Positions 1-7,551 of a DNA stretch of 64,000 nt are shown piece by piece. The notes beneath the pieces are model-generated. The model was not told the origin of the DNA. It was given only the letters and a program-made list of their open reading frames with translations, and did no database searches. The position numbers were made by a program, and so were the translations under genes. Numbering within the stretch: the first letter of the stretch is position 1; each line of letters opens with the position of its first letter. Source of the stretch: Streptomyces sp. A1277 (GTDB lineage Bacteria; Actinomycetota; Actinomycetes; Streptomycetales; Streptomycetaceae); contig NZ_SSBI01000026.1 of assembly GCF_004795015.1 (NCBI RefSeq), forward strand, positions 41,960 to 105,959, in the 5' to 3' direction.

Positions 1-946
1 CGGCGGGCGGCACCGCGCGCAGCTCGTCGTCGACCAGGACGGCGTGGCCGCGGATCTCGACGCGGTGGCCGGCGACGGGCAGCGTACGGGCGCGGGCGGG
101 CAGTTCACGGCAGATGAGCTGGACGAGCGGGCCGAGCCGGAAGCGTTCCGGCTGGACGGTGTCGATGCCGCGCGCCTGCAACGGCACGGCGGTGACCGGG
201 CCGACGCAGGCGGGTACGACGTCGCCGCGCAGGGCGGTCACCACCTCGGCCAGCAGCCCGCGCTTCTCTGCCCGGCCCAGCAGCGAGGCGGCGGCAGGGG
301 CGCTGGTGAAGGTCAGCGCGTCCAGGCCGCGCGCGACGGTGAGGTCCAGGATGCGGTCGAGGGGCGCGATGTCCTCCGGCGGCATCCAGCGGTAGACGGG
401 GACGCCGACGACCTCGCCGCCCGCCTCGCGCAGCGACTCCACGAAGCCGGGGAGGGGTTCGCCGTGCAGCTGGAGGGCGACGCGGCGGCCCCGGACGCCT
501 TCCGCGAGGAGCCGTTCCAGCACCTCCGCCATGGACTCGGACGCCGGTGACCATGCCTCGGTCAGCCCGGCGGCGCGGACCGCGCCTTTCACCTTGGGGC
601 CGCGCGCCAGGAGTTCGACGCCGCGCAGGGTCTCCAGGAGCCGGTCCCCGATGCCCCAGCCGTCGGCGGCCTCGATCCAGCCCCGGAAGCCGATCGCGGT
701 GGTCGCGACGACCACGTCCGGGGCGTCGGCGATCAGTTCCTCGGTGGCGGCGAGCAGTTCGCCGTCGTCGGCGAGCGGCACGATCCGCAGGGCCGGGGCG
801 TGCGCCACGGTGGCGCCCCGGCGCCGCAGCAGCGTGTCCAGCTCCTCCGCCCGGCGCGCGGCGGTGACACCGACCGTGAAGCCCGAAAGGGGCCCGTGCC
901 GCGCGTCGCCGTGCTGCCCGTCGTCGTGTTGTGCGTCGTCGTGCAT
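1..946 (-). CDS. Uroporphyrinogen-III synthase with C-terminal winged-helix domain (3' end outside window)
   Basis: Translation from the ATG at 946 gives 315 codons with no stop before the window edge, so the C-terminus is missing. After a His/Asp-rich leader, residues about 20-260 read as a HemD domain, with the family-type segments FTVGVTAARRAEEL, VVVATTAIGFRGWIEAAD and LDALTFTSAPAAASLLGRAE. From about residue 285 a second domain begins (LPVAGHRVEIRGHAVLVDDE) that looks like the start of an OmpR-type winged helix. This fusion is common in actinobacteria, often beside nitrogen or nitrite genes. HemD cyclises hydroxymethylbilane to uroporphyrinogen III for haem, sirohaem and B12. The DNA-binding tail suggests a regulatory role instead of, or as well as, catalysis. 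The neighbour is a nitrate-type transporter, which fits sirohaem/nitrite metabolism. Confidence 0.85.
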   Translation of the reverse strand, partial: MHDDAQHDDGQHGDARHGPLSGFTVGVTAARRAEELDTLLRRRGATVAHAPALRIVPLADDGELLAATEELIADAPDVVVATTAIGFRGWIEAADGWGIGDRLLETLRGVELLARGPKVKGAVRAAGLTEAWSPASESMAEVLERLLAEGVRGRRVALQLHGEPLPGFVESLREAGGEVVGVPVYRWMPPEDIAPLDRILDLTVARGLDALTFTSAPAAASLLGRAEKRGLLAEVVTALRGDVVPACVGPVTAVPLQARGIDTVQPERFRLGPLVQLICRELPARARTLPVAGHRVEIRGHAVLVDDELRAVPPA

Positions 947-1077
947 AAGGTCTCTACCCGGCTCTCGTCCCGCTGCTGCTCGATGGTGCGGAGGACCGAG
1001 CCTGCCAACGCCGCGTGACAGACCCGGTTCAGCCGTATTTCCCGCTCGTTACGGCGCCGGGCGCCGCCCGTTCATCA

Positions 1078-1791
1078 TCACACCTCGGCGTGGCTGAGCT
1101 GCGGCTTCGCCGGGGCGGTCGCGGCGGGGCGAAGGTATACCGCCCAGGTGAGCGCGGAACACACCGCGTAGAAGGCGAGGAACGACCAGAACGCGGCCGT
1201 TCCCGCGCCCGAGGTCTGGAAGGACTGCCGGAAGGCCGGGTTGACGGCGAGCCCGCCGAGCGCCCCGACCGCGCCGATCAGGCCCATCGCCGCCCCGGAC
1301 AGCCGCCCCCGGGCCGCCGCCTCCTCGCCGCGCAGCCCCTGGGCGAGGGCCTGGGCGTGGAAGATGCCGGGGATCATCTTGTACGTCGAGCCGTTGCCGA
1401 GCCCGGTGAGCGCGGAGACGGCCAGGAAGGCGGCGTACGAGGTCCCCGGCTTCATCACCACGAGGGCGGCGAGCGTCGGTACCAGCAGGGTGAGCGCGCT
1501 GAACACCGTCCAGTTCCGGCCACCGAACCGGGCCACCGCGGAGGTGTACGGCGCCCGGGCGAGGGCCCCGACCAGCGTCGCGGTGGAGATCAGGAAGGGC
1601 TGGCCGGCCGGGTCCACCCCGTACTCCGGTCCCATGAACAGGACCATCACCGACCACAGGGTCCACACCGAGAAGCCGATGTGCTCGGACAGGACGGAGA
1701 ACCAGAGGTTGCGGCGCACGATCCGCTCGCCGCCCTGGCGCCAGAAGGTCTCGTCCTCCGGGTCCCGGTGCTCGATCCAATGGCCGGCCAT
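1078..1791 (-). CDS. NarK-type nitrate/nitrite MFS transporter, internally deleted
   Basis: The 237-residue product starts with the typical N-terminus of actinobacterial nitrate/nitrite MFS porters (WIEHRDPEDETFW, then NLWFSVLSEHIGFSVWTLWS and ARFGGRNWTVFSA). It ends with the typical C-terminal part (GLGNGSTYKMIPGIF and two more membrane spans). The family is about 400-470 residues with 12 membrane segments. Here roughly 200 residues are absent. The join lies near residue 130 (about nt 1402), where the first nitrate signature (normally GxGGGN) should be but the second (GxGNGS) follows in frame. About six membrane spans remain. No stop or frameshift is present, so a protein could be made, but a normal transport path is unlikely. 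It sits 131 bp from the divergently distant hemD-like gene on the same strand. Confidence 0.8.
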   Translation of the reverse strand: MAGHWIEHRDPEDETFWRQGGERIVRRNLWFSVLSEHIGFSVWTLWSVMVLFMGPEYGVDPAGQPFLISTATLVGALARAPYTSAVARFGGRNWTVFSALTLLVPTLAALVVMKPGTSYAAFLAVSALTGLGNGSTYKMIPGIFHAQALAQGLRGEEAAARGRLSGAAMGLIGAVGALGGLAVNPAFRQSFQTSGAGTAAFWSFLAFYAVCSALTWAVYLRPAATAPAKPQLSHAEV

Positions 1792-1887
1792 CGCGCGCCT
1801 CCACCGGGTGCTCGGGGGTGTTGTCCCGAACCTGGGAAGCGCGCGTTTCGGTGCGGTGCCGCGAGGTGACCGGTGGGCAACCTTGCT

Positions 1888-1915
1888 CTCACCGGGCCGG
1901 GGCCGGCCCGGTGAG
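1888..1915 (-). terminator. Hairpin terminator after the acyltransferase gene
   Basis: A perfect 13-bp inverted repeat (arms 1888-1900 and 1903-1915) lies 7 bp beyond the stop codon of the minus-strand acyltransferase gene. The stem is entirely G/C-rich, as usual for Streptomyces, and has no long T tract. Confidence 0.65.
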
Positions 1916-1921
1916 AAGAGG

Positions 1922-3301
1922 TCAGTGCCGGGCGCGGGGCCTGGCCGCCCCGTTGGGCCAGAGCCGCGGGCGGCGCTTGGCGGCGACGTCCTCGACCCAG
2001 CCGACGGCGAGGATCATCAGCCCTATCAGCGGCCAGATGAGGATCAGCGCCAGCGTGTTGTACGAGGCGTCGATGTACGTGCCGAGGTGGTCGCCGACCC
2101 ACGGCACGTCCCACAGCAGGTCGATGATCGGGAAGGCGGCCATCAGCAGCAGGTTGTGCCAGAGGTAGATGGTCACCGCCCGGTTGTTGGCGAGCGTGAC
2201 CAGGCTGTCCCAGGCCGCCAGCCGGCCCGGCAGCTCCCGCCAGGAGGGCGCGTACTGGAGCAGGATCACGCAGAAGCCCAGCGACCAGGTGGCCTGGGCG
2301 AGCGGGATCTCGTCCAGGTTCCAGCCCTCCTCGGTGAGGTGGCCCGAGCCCCACCACAGGGCGAAGGCCATGAGGATCGCGGCGAGCGAGACCGAGAGGT
2401 AGCGCGGAACGGTCTTCAGCAGCCCGTCGTTGTGCGCGAAGCCGAGGATCCAGCAGGAGCCGAACACCGCGAAGTCGACCAGCCCCTCACCGGCCGTGCC
2501 GGGCACGGTGACCAGGCCGGTGCCGATGACGGCGGTGAGCCCGATCGGAGCGAGCAGCGTCACCCAGGGCAGCTTCCGGAACGCCTTCAGCAGCAGCGGG
2601 GAGGCCAGCACGAACCACAGGTAGGCGCGGATGTACCAGAGCGGCCCGATCGCCTGCTCGGCCCAGGAGGTCTCCAGGAAGCCGCCCTCGGAGCCGTTCT
2701 CCCAGGGGAAGGGCGGTGTGCCGACCGGGAAGACGTAGCAGGCCAGCTTGAGGAACCACCAGATGCCCTCCTCCCGCACCGGCTTCCAGCCGAGCAGGAA
2801 GACCACCGGTACGGCGACCGCGGCGAACGCCCACATCGGCGGCAGCAGCCTGCGCACCCGGCTGCGGATGACGCTCCACGCGGGCCGCGACAGCGAGCGG
2901 GCCATCAGCGAGCCGGCCAGGGCGAACATGACGCCCATGGACGGGAAGACGACGGTCAGCCACGCCCAGCCGAAGAGGTGGAAGACCACGACACGGACCA
3001 GCGCGACGGCCCGCAGCAGGTCGAGGTAGCGGTCCCGGCCGCCCTTGGCCGGCGCCGGGGCGGGCTCCGGCTCGGGGGCGGGCGCGAGCGTCGCCGCGGG
3101 CGCCGGCTCCTGGAACCGGGGCTCCGGCTCCTGGACCCACGGTGCCGGCTCCTGGACCCAGGGCTCGGGCTGCCGGGCCCACGGCGCCGGGTCGGCCGGC
3201 GGCCGCGCCCACTCCTGCGGCCGCTGCGCCGGGAAGGGCACGGTGTGCGGCTCCCCGTGCGGCTGCTGCGGATACGCGGAGGGGTAGTCCGGGTGGGTCA
3301 T
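1922..3301 (-). CDS. Acyltransferase-3 family membrane protein
   Basis: Starting at the ATG at 3301, the product is 459 residues. The first ~100 are cytosolic, Pro/Glu/Gln-rich and repetitive (WVQEPAPWVQEPEPRFQEP). The rest is a polytopic acyltransferase-3 (OafA-like) domain beginning RYLDLLRAVALVRVVVFH, in which the His of the RxxAxxxVxxFH-like element is present. Another family-like part is NNRAVTIYLWHNLLL. Members transfer acyl groups, usually acetyl, to exported glycans. The start codon overlaps the stop of matB (ATGA), indicating translational coupling. This places the enzyme in the MatAB glycan pathway, so it probably O-acylates that polymer. The acyl donor and acceptor are inferred from context only. 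Confidence 0.85.
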   Translation of the reverse strand: MTHPDYPSAYPQQPHGEPHTVPFPAQRPQEWARPPADPAPWARQPEPWVQEPAPWVQEPEPRFQEPAPAATLAPAPEPEPAPAPAKGGRDRYLDLLRAVALVRVVVFHLFGWAWLTVVFPSMGVMFALAGSLMARSLSRPAWSVIRSRVRRLLPPMWAFAAVAVPVVFLLGWKPVREEGIWWFLKLACYVFPVGTPPFPWENGSEGGFLETSWAEQAIGPLWYIRAYLWFVLASPLLLKAFRKLPWVTLLAPIGLTAVIGTGLVTVPGTAGEGLVDFAVFGSCWILGFAHNDGLLKTVPRYLSVSLAAILMAFALWWGSGHLTEEGWNLDEIPLAQATWSLGFCVILLQYAPSWRELPGRLAAWDSLVTLANNRAVTIYLWHNLLLMAAFPIIDLLWDVPWVGDHLGTYIDASYNTLALILIWPLIGLMILAVGWVEDVAAKRRPRLWPNGAARPRARH

Positions 3302-5493
3302 GCGACGGGCCTCCGGTCGTTGCTGCGCCTGCTCTGGGAAGGCACCGAACCGGGCGCCTCGACGACCCCGGTCCGGCGCAGCTTCTGCCAGCGCAGCCGG
3401 CCGCCGGTGAGAGCGGTGATCCAGGACTGGAGCAGCACCACGTACATGAGCTGCCGGTAGAGGACCTGCTGGAGGGGCAGCGAGATCAGATGGGTCATGC
3501 GCTCCCGGTCGAGCCGGAAGGCGTACGCGGCGCAGACGAGCTGCACCCCGAGGACGCCGAGCCAGGCGATGACGGTCTTCTCGGTGGGGCCGAAGACGAT
3601 CCCGTACAGCAGGAAGACGTCGATGAGGGGGGCGAGGAGCGGGGCGACGACCATGAACAGGGCAACGAAGGGCAGCCCGACGCGGCCGAAGCGGCCCGAG
3701 GGCCCGCGCTCGATGACCGCGCGGCGGTGCTTCCAGATCGCCTGCATGGTGCCGTACGACCACCGGTAGCGCTGCGACCAGAGCTGTTGGACGGTCTCCG
3801 GCGCCTCGGTCCAGGCGCGGGCGTTCTCCGCGTACACGACGCGCCAGCCGTCCCGGTGCAGGGCCATGGTGACGTCGGTGTCCTCGGCGAGGGTGTCCTC
3901 GCTCATGCCGCCGATGCGGTCCAGCGCGTCCCGGCGGAACGCCCCGACCGCGCCGGGGATGGTGGGCATGCAGCGCAGCAGGTCGTACATGCGGCGGTCG
4001 AGGTTGAAGCCCATCACGTACTCGATGTGCTGCCAGGCGCCGATGAGCGAGTCGCGGTTTCCGACCTTGGCGTTGCCGGCGACGGCCCCGACGCGCGGGT
4101 CGGCGAAGGGCTGCACCAGCTCGCGGACGGTGGACGGCTCGAAGACCGTGTCGCCGTCCATCATCACGATGATGTCGTTGCGGGCGTGCGCGATGCCGTT
4201 GTTCAGGGCGGCGGGCTTGCCCGCGTTGCGCTGGCGCACCACCCGGACGTTCGGCAGGCGCATCCGCTGGACGATGTCCGCGGTGTCGTCCGTGGAGCCG
4301 TCGTCGATCACGATGACTTCGACCGGATAGTCACTTGCCACGAGCGAGTGCACCGTGTTAGCGATGCACTTGCTCTCGTTGTACGCGGGCACCAGGACGG
4401 TCACCGGGCGGGTGAGCGGTTCGCCCCAGCGGAAGCCGCGTCCGCGGACCCGGCGGGCGTGCGCGAAGGACAGCAGCAGCATCAGCCCGAAGCGGGCGAA
4501 GACCAGCACACCGATGACCGCGAGGCCGGCCACCATCACATCGGTGATGTGGTCCGAGACGTCCACGGCGTAGACGAACGCCTTGCCCTTCCACAGGTCG
4601 AACCCGGTGACCGGGGTGTGCGCGCTGGGGGCGCCGAGGGCGTCGGTCAGGTTGGCGAACGTATAGCCCTGCTCCTGCATCTTCGGCAGGAACTTCCCCA
4701 GGGCGGTGACGGTCTGCGACCGGTCGCCTCCGGAGTCGTGCATCAGGATGATCGCGCCCTTGCCGTGCTTGGGCGTGGCACGCTTGATGATCGCCCTGAC
4801 GCCAGGCCGCTTCCAGTCCTCGCTGTCGGTGTTGTTGACGACGGTGAGGTAGCCGCGGCTGCCCACGTACTGGGTGACCGGCCAGGACTTGTTGTCCATG
4901 GCGTCGGCGTACGAGGAGTAGGGCGGCCGGAACAGCGAGGTGCGGATGCCGGCCGCGCCCGCGAGCACCAGCTGGTTCTGGGACAGCTCCCAGTCGATGC
5001 GGCCGGTGGACTGGTAGGAGAGGTCGGGGTGGTTGAAGGTGTGCAGCCCGACCTCGTGGCCCTCCTTGACCATGCGCTCGACCAGGTCCGGATAGCGCGA
5101 GGCCATGGTGCCGGTGACGAAGAAGACGCCGTGGGCGTGGTACTTCTTCAGCTCGTCCAGCACCTTCGGCGTCCACTCCGGGTCCGGGCCGTCGTCGAAG
5201 GTCAGCACGATCTTGTGGTCCGGGATGCGCAGGGTCTTCGCGGGCTCGGTGGTGCTCCGTGCGTCGATGACCGGCCCGCCCTCCAGCACCTGTTCGGGCA
5301 CCCGGTCGGTGGCGACCGGCGGCCGGATGCGGTGGTCGGCGAGGATTTCGCTGTGCACGTAGCCGCGCAGCATCAGCATGGCGAGCAGGGCAACGAGAAA
5401 CAGGAGCGGCAGCATGTAGCGCATGGGAAGTCTGCGCCGGTTCTGCTTCTTCCTGTGGTTGTTGCGCCTGCCCCGGGGGGCAGGAGAGGTCAT
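3298..5493 (-). CDS. matB: Bifunctional polysaccharide deacetylase / family-2 glycosyltransferase (MatB-like)
   Basis: The 731-residue protein has a basic N-terminus and a membrane anchor (about 25-43). A NodB-type deacetylase domain follows (about 92-300: TFDDG at 98-102, HTFNH at 151-155, RPPY at 189-192). After another membrane segment comes a processive GT2 domain (about 375-640: VLVPAYNES, VIDDGSTDDT, MMDGDTVF, AEDTDV, QRYRW) and C-terminal membrane helices. This is the domain order of Streptomyces MatB, known to make poly-beta-1,6-N-acetylglucosamine for hyphal aggregation and adhesion. The deacetylase would act outside the membrane and the GT2 inside. It begins immediately after the matA stop with no gap, and overlaps the downstream acyltransferase, so the three genes form one tightly coupled operon. 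Confidence 0.9.
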   Translation of the reverse strand: MTSPAPRGRRNNHRKKQNRRRLPMRYMLPLLFLVALLAMLMLRGYVHSEILADHRIRPPVATDRVPEQVLEGGPVIDARSTTEPAKTLRIPDHKIVLTFDDGPDPEWTPKVLDELKKYHAHGVFFVTGTMASRYPDLVERMVKEGHEVGLHTFNHPDLSYQSTGRIDWELSQNQLVLAGAAGIRTSLFRPPYSSYADAMDNKSWPVTQYVGSRGYLTVVNNTDSEDWKRPGVRAIIKRATPKHGKGAIILMHDSGGDRSQTVTALGKFLPKMQEQGYTFANLTDALGAPSAHTPVTGFDLWKGKAFVYAVDVSDHITDVMVAGLAVIGVLVFARFGLMLLLSFAHARRVRGRGFRWGEPLTRPVTVLVPAYNESKCIANTVHSLVASDYPVEVIVIDDGSTDDTADIVQRMRLPNVRVVRQRNAGKPAALNNGIAHARNDIIVMMDGDTVFEPSTVRELVQPFADPRVGAVAGNAKVGNRDSLIGAWQHIEYVMGFNLDRRMYDLLRCMPTIPGAVGAFRRDALDRIGGMSEDTLAEDTDVTMALHRDGWRVVYAENARAWTEAPETVQQLWSQRYRWSYGTMQAIWKHRRAVIERGPSGRFGRVGLPFVALFMVVAPLLAPLIDVFLLYGIVFGPTEKTVIAWLGVLGVQLVCAAYAFRLDRERMTHLISLPLQQVLYRQLMYVVLLQSWITALTGGRLRWQKLRRTGVVEAPGSVPSQSRRSNDRRPVA

Positions 5494-6192
5494 CTAGTTG
5501 GCGCCTTCTCGTTCTTGCGCGGGCGGGTCCGGGGACTCGGCGGTGGGAGACGTGGTGCCGGGGGCCGGCGGGTCCGGATCGGTGACCGGGGTGCCGGCGT
5601 CGGCGGGCTGCCCCGAGGCCGTCGTCTCCCCGGCCGGTGTGCTGCCGCCGCTGCTCCCGGCGGTGCCCGTGTCGCCCTTCGGCGGGACGCGGGTCGAGGC
5701 GGAGGAGCTGGCCCCCGGGGCCGTGGAGCGTTCGGTGCCGGTTCCGCCGGGCAGGGCCGCGCTGCCCTGCGGCTGCGGGGCGGACGGCGAGGTGCTGGTG
5801 CCCGTGCCGGCGGATGCCCCGGTGCTGGGGCTCGCGCCGGGCGAGGCGGGCGCCTGCACCTCTTCCGTCTTCTGGTGCTCCTCGTGGCCGGAGATCGGGA
5901 GGGACGGCGCGCTTGAGTTGCCGCCGAGCATGGCGATGACCAGGGTCACCGCGTAACAGACGAAGACCGCGGCCAGGACCCATCCGACCCGGCGCAGCGT
6001 CTTGCCGCGCCGGCCGCTCTCGTCGACGAAGACGGGGCCGTCGGAGCCATCCGGAGCGCTGGGTTCCGGGAGGAGCTCGGAGAGCTGCCGCCCCAGGCCG
6101 TCCAGCTGAATGGTGACTTCGTTCGGCTCGTGTGTGTGCCCTGCATGGGCACCTTCACGCCAAGTTTCCACTGTTGTACACACTTCCCCCAC
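5494..6192 (-). CDS. matA: Single-pass membrane protein with Ser/Pro/Thr-rich outer domain (MatA-like)
   Basis: The 232-residue protein has a cytosolic part of about 65 residues, one membrane helix (RVGWVLAAVFVCYAVTLVIA) and an extracellular low-complexity tail rich in Ser, Thr, Pro, Ala and Gly. No enzymatic motif is visible. Position directly upstream of, and abutting, matB identifies it as the MatA partner, which in Streptomyces is needed with MatB for mycelial aggregation. I infer an accessory or assembly role in glycan synthesis. The ATG at 6192 was taken as start; in-frame GTG codons shortly downstream are alternatives. Confidence 0.75.
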   Translation of the reverse strand: MGEVCTTVETWREGAHAGHTHEPNEVTIQLDGLGRQLSELLPEPSAPDGSDGPVFVDESGRRGKTLRRVGWVLAAVFVCYAVTLVIAMLGGNSSAPSLPISGHEEHQKTEEVQAPASPGASPSTGASAGTGTSTSPSAPQPQGSAALPGGTGTERSTAPGASSSASTRVPPKGDTGTAGSSGGSTPAGETTASGQPADAGTPVTDPDPPAPGTTSPTAESPDPPAQEREGAN

Positions 6193-6491
6193 TCAGGACC
6201 GGGTGCGCACAACTGACCGGTCGTGTGTCTCCGGACGGCCCCCACCCTGCCCACGAGCCCCTTACCACGTGCACCCGGTCCATGAATGTAGCGCACGCCG
6301 GGGACAGCCCGAGCCCGCTGACCGGTGTTGTTCGTCATGAGAGATACATCTGTTTTCGAACCGTGCTGCGGCCACCGGCCCCCGCGGGTGAGCGGCGGGA
6401 GCGCGCCCCGGGCGCGCACGCCGGGCGCGCACTCCCTCACGCCGTGCGGGCCGGACCGGCCGGCACGGACGCGCGGGCGCGCAACGCGAGA
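6193..6491. other. matA upstream region
   Basis: This stretch separates the matA start from the ssrA terminator and holds no convincing gene. It must carry the promoter of the matAB operon on the minus strand. No -10/-35 pair stands out and no long inverted repeat was seen. Confidence 0.4.
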
Positions 6492-6517
6492 ACCCCGCTG
6501 CCGGGTGGCAACGGGGT
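6492..6517 (-). terminator. ssrA terminator hairpin
   Basis: Inverted repeat with arms 6492-6502 and 6507-6517 (accccg...cggggt with a TGCC/GGCA inner stem and one mismatch), starting about 20 nt beyond the 3' end of tmRNA on the minus strand. The spacing and stem strength fit a factor-independent terminator of the ssrA transcript. Confidence 0.65.
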
Positions 6518-6537
6518 CCTCGTTCACATGGGAATTG

Positions 6538-6922
6538 TGGAGATGGCGGGAATCGAACCCGCGTCCAACGGTGCGGAACCAGGGCTTCTCCGAGTGCAGT
6601 CCGCTGCGCTTTTCTCGGCCTCGGAGGTCACGCGGACAAGCCTCCGACAGGCCCAGTCACTGTTTGATTTCCTTCAGAGACCCGTGACCGGACTCAGAAG
6701 TTTAGATCCCTTGATGATGCCAGGATCCGGGTCGGGATCACCCCCGGGCTGACACTCCGCAGAGTCTTCGCTCAGCTGCTGATTAGGCAGCGAGGGCGAA
6801 GGCGGAGGAATCGCGCTTGGAATTGGCGATTATTGGTTGCGACATATGGTTTACGAGATCATTGCCGCTTCCTCGACTCGCTTCCCCTGCTTCGACATCC
6901 GCTGTCGAAACCGATCATCCCC
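6538..6922 (-). ncRNA. ssrA: tmRNA
   Basis: On the minus strand the 5' end GGGGATGATCGG pairs with the 3' end CATCTCC to form the tRNA-like acceptor stem. The T arm is present (GGTTCGATTCCCGCC). The molecule is about 385 nt, within the usual tmRNA range. The resume codon GCC (6827-6825) opens a short reading frame encoding the degradation tag ANSKRDSSAFALAA, ending at TAA (6785-6783); Ala-Leu-Ala-Ala is the protease-recognised end. The 3' CCA is not encoded (the DNA reads A-CAATT after the acceptor stem), so it must be added by nucleotidyltransferase. tmRNA frees stalled ribosomes and tags nascent chains; its partner SmpB is encoded just upstream. Confidence 0.97.
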
Positions 6923-7044
6923 ATGTTGATTTTTCAAAGGTGGTACACACCCTCGCTGGGGTGCAGTGCCATCGTACGTGACCAACGCACGACGATGCCA
7001 GCGTATTCCTGCCGGACCGGCCGACGGCCGGTGCCGGGTCCCGC

Positions 7045-7533
7045 TCAGGCGCTCCGCTGACGGCGGCGGGCCGCCGCGACCGCGCGGTTCGTCTCCCTGG
7101 TGTCCTGCTTCTCGCGCAGCGTCTGACGCTTGTCGTACTCCTTCTTGCCCTTCGCGAGCGCGATCTCGGCCTTGACCCGGCCGTCCCGGAAGTACAGGGC
7201 GAGCGGCACGATCGTGTGACCGGTCTCCTGCGCCTTCGACTCCAGCTTGTCGATCTCGGCCCGGTGCATCAGCAGCTTGCGCTTGCGCTTGGCGGAGTGG
7301 TTGGTCCAGGTGCCCTGGACGTACTCCGGGACGTGGATGTTGTGCAGCCACGCCTCGCCGCCGTCGATCTGGACGAAGCCGTCGACCAGGGACGCCCGGC
7401 CCAGACGCAGCGATTTGACCTCGGTGCCCATGAGCACGAGGCCGCACTCGTAGGTGTCGAGGATGGTGTAGTCGTGGCGCGCCTTCTTGTTCTGCGCGAT
7501 GAGCTTGCGCCCGGTGTCCTTTTCCTTAGCCAT
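7045..7533 (-). CDS. smpB: SsrA-binding protein SmpB
   Basis: The 162-residue protein has the full SmpB signature: LIAQNKKARHDYTILDTYECGLVLMGTEVKSLR, IHNIHVPEY-like HNIHVPEY, KLLMHRAEI, TIVPLALYF and the basic C-terminal tail that enters the decoding centre. Length matches the family (about 150-165). SmpB binds the tRNA-like domain of tmRNA and is essential for trans-translation. The gene lies just upstream of ssrA on the same strand, the usual arrangement. A weak GGCCGTCGGCC-centred hairpin (7017-7033) follows its stop, so smpB and ssrA may be separate transcripts. Confidence 0.97.
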   Translation of the reverse strand: MAKEKDTGRKLIAQNKKARHDYTILDTYECGLVLMGTEVKSLRLGRASLVDGFVQIDGGEAWLHNIHVPEYVQGTWTNHSAKRKRKLLMHRAEIDKLESKAQETGHTIVPLALYFRDGRVKAEIALAKGKKEYDKRQTLREKQDTRETNRAVAAARRRQRSA

Positions 7534-7551
7534 AGTGCGGCCATTTTCGCA

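Noticed and set aside
3142..5916. A 924-residue plus-strand reading frame opposite matB and matA
   Set aside because: Antisense to a gene with clear NodB and GT2 motifs; no ribosome site or domain of its own.
6132..6752. Reading frames overlapping the ssrA gene and its terminator
   Set aside because: The region folds as tmRNA and its hairpin; the frames cross these structures and lack start signals.
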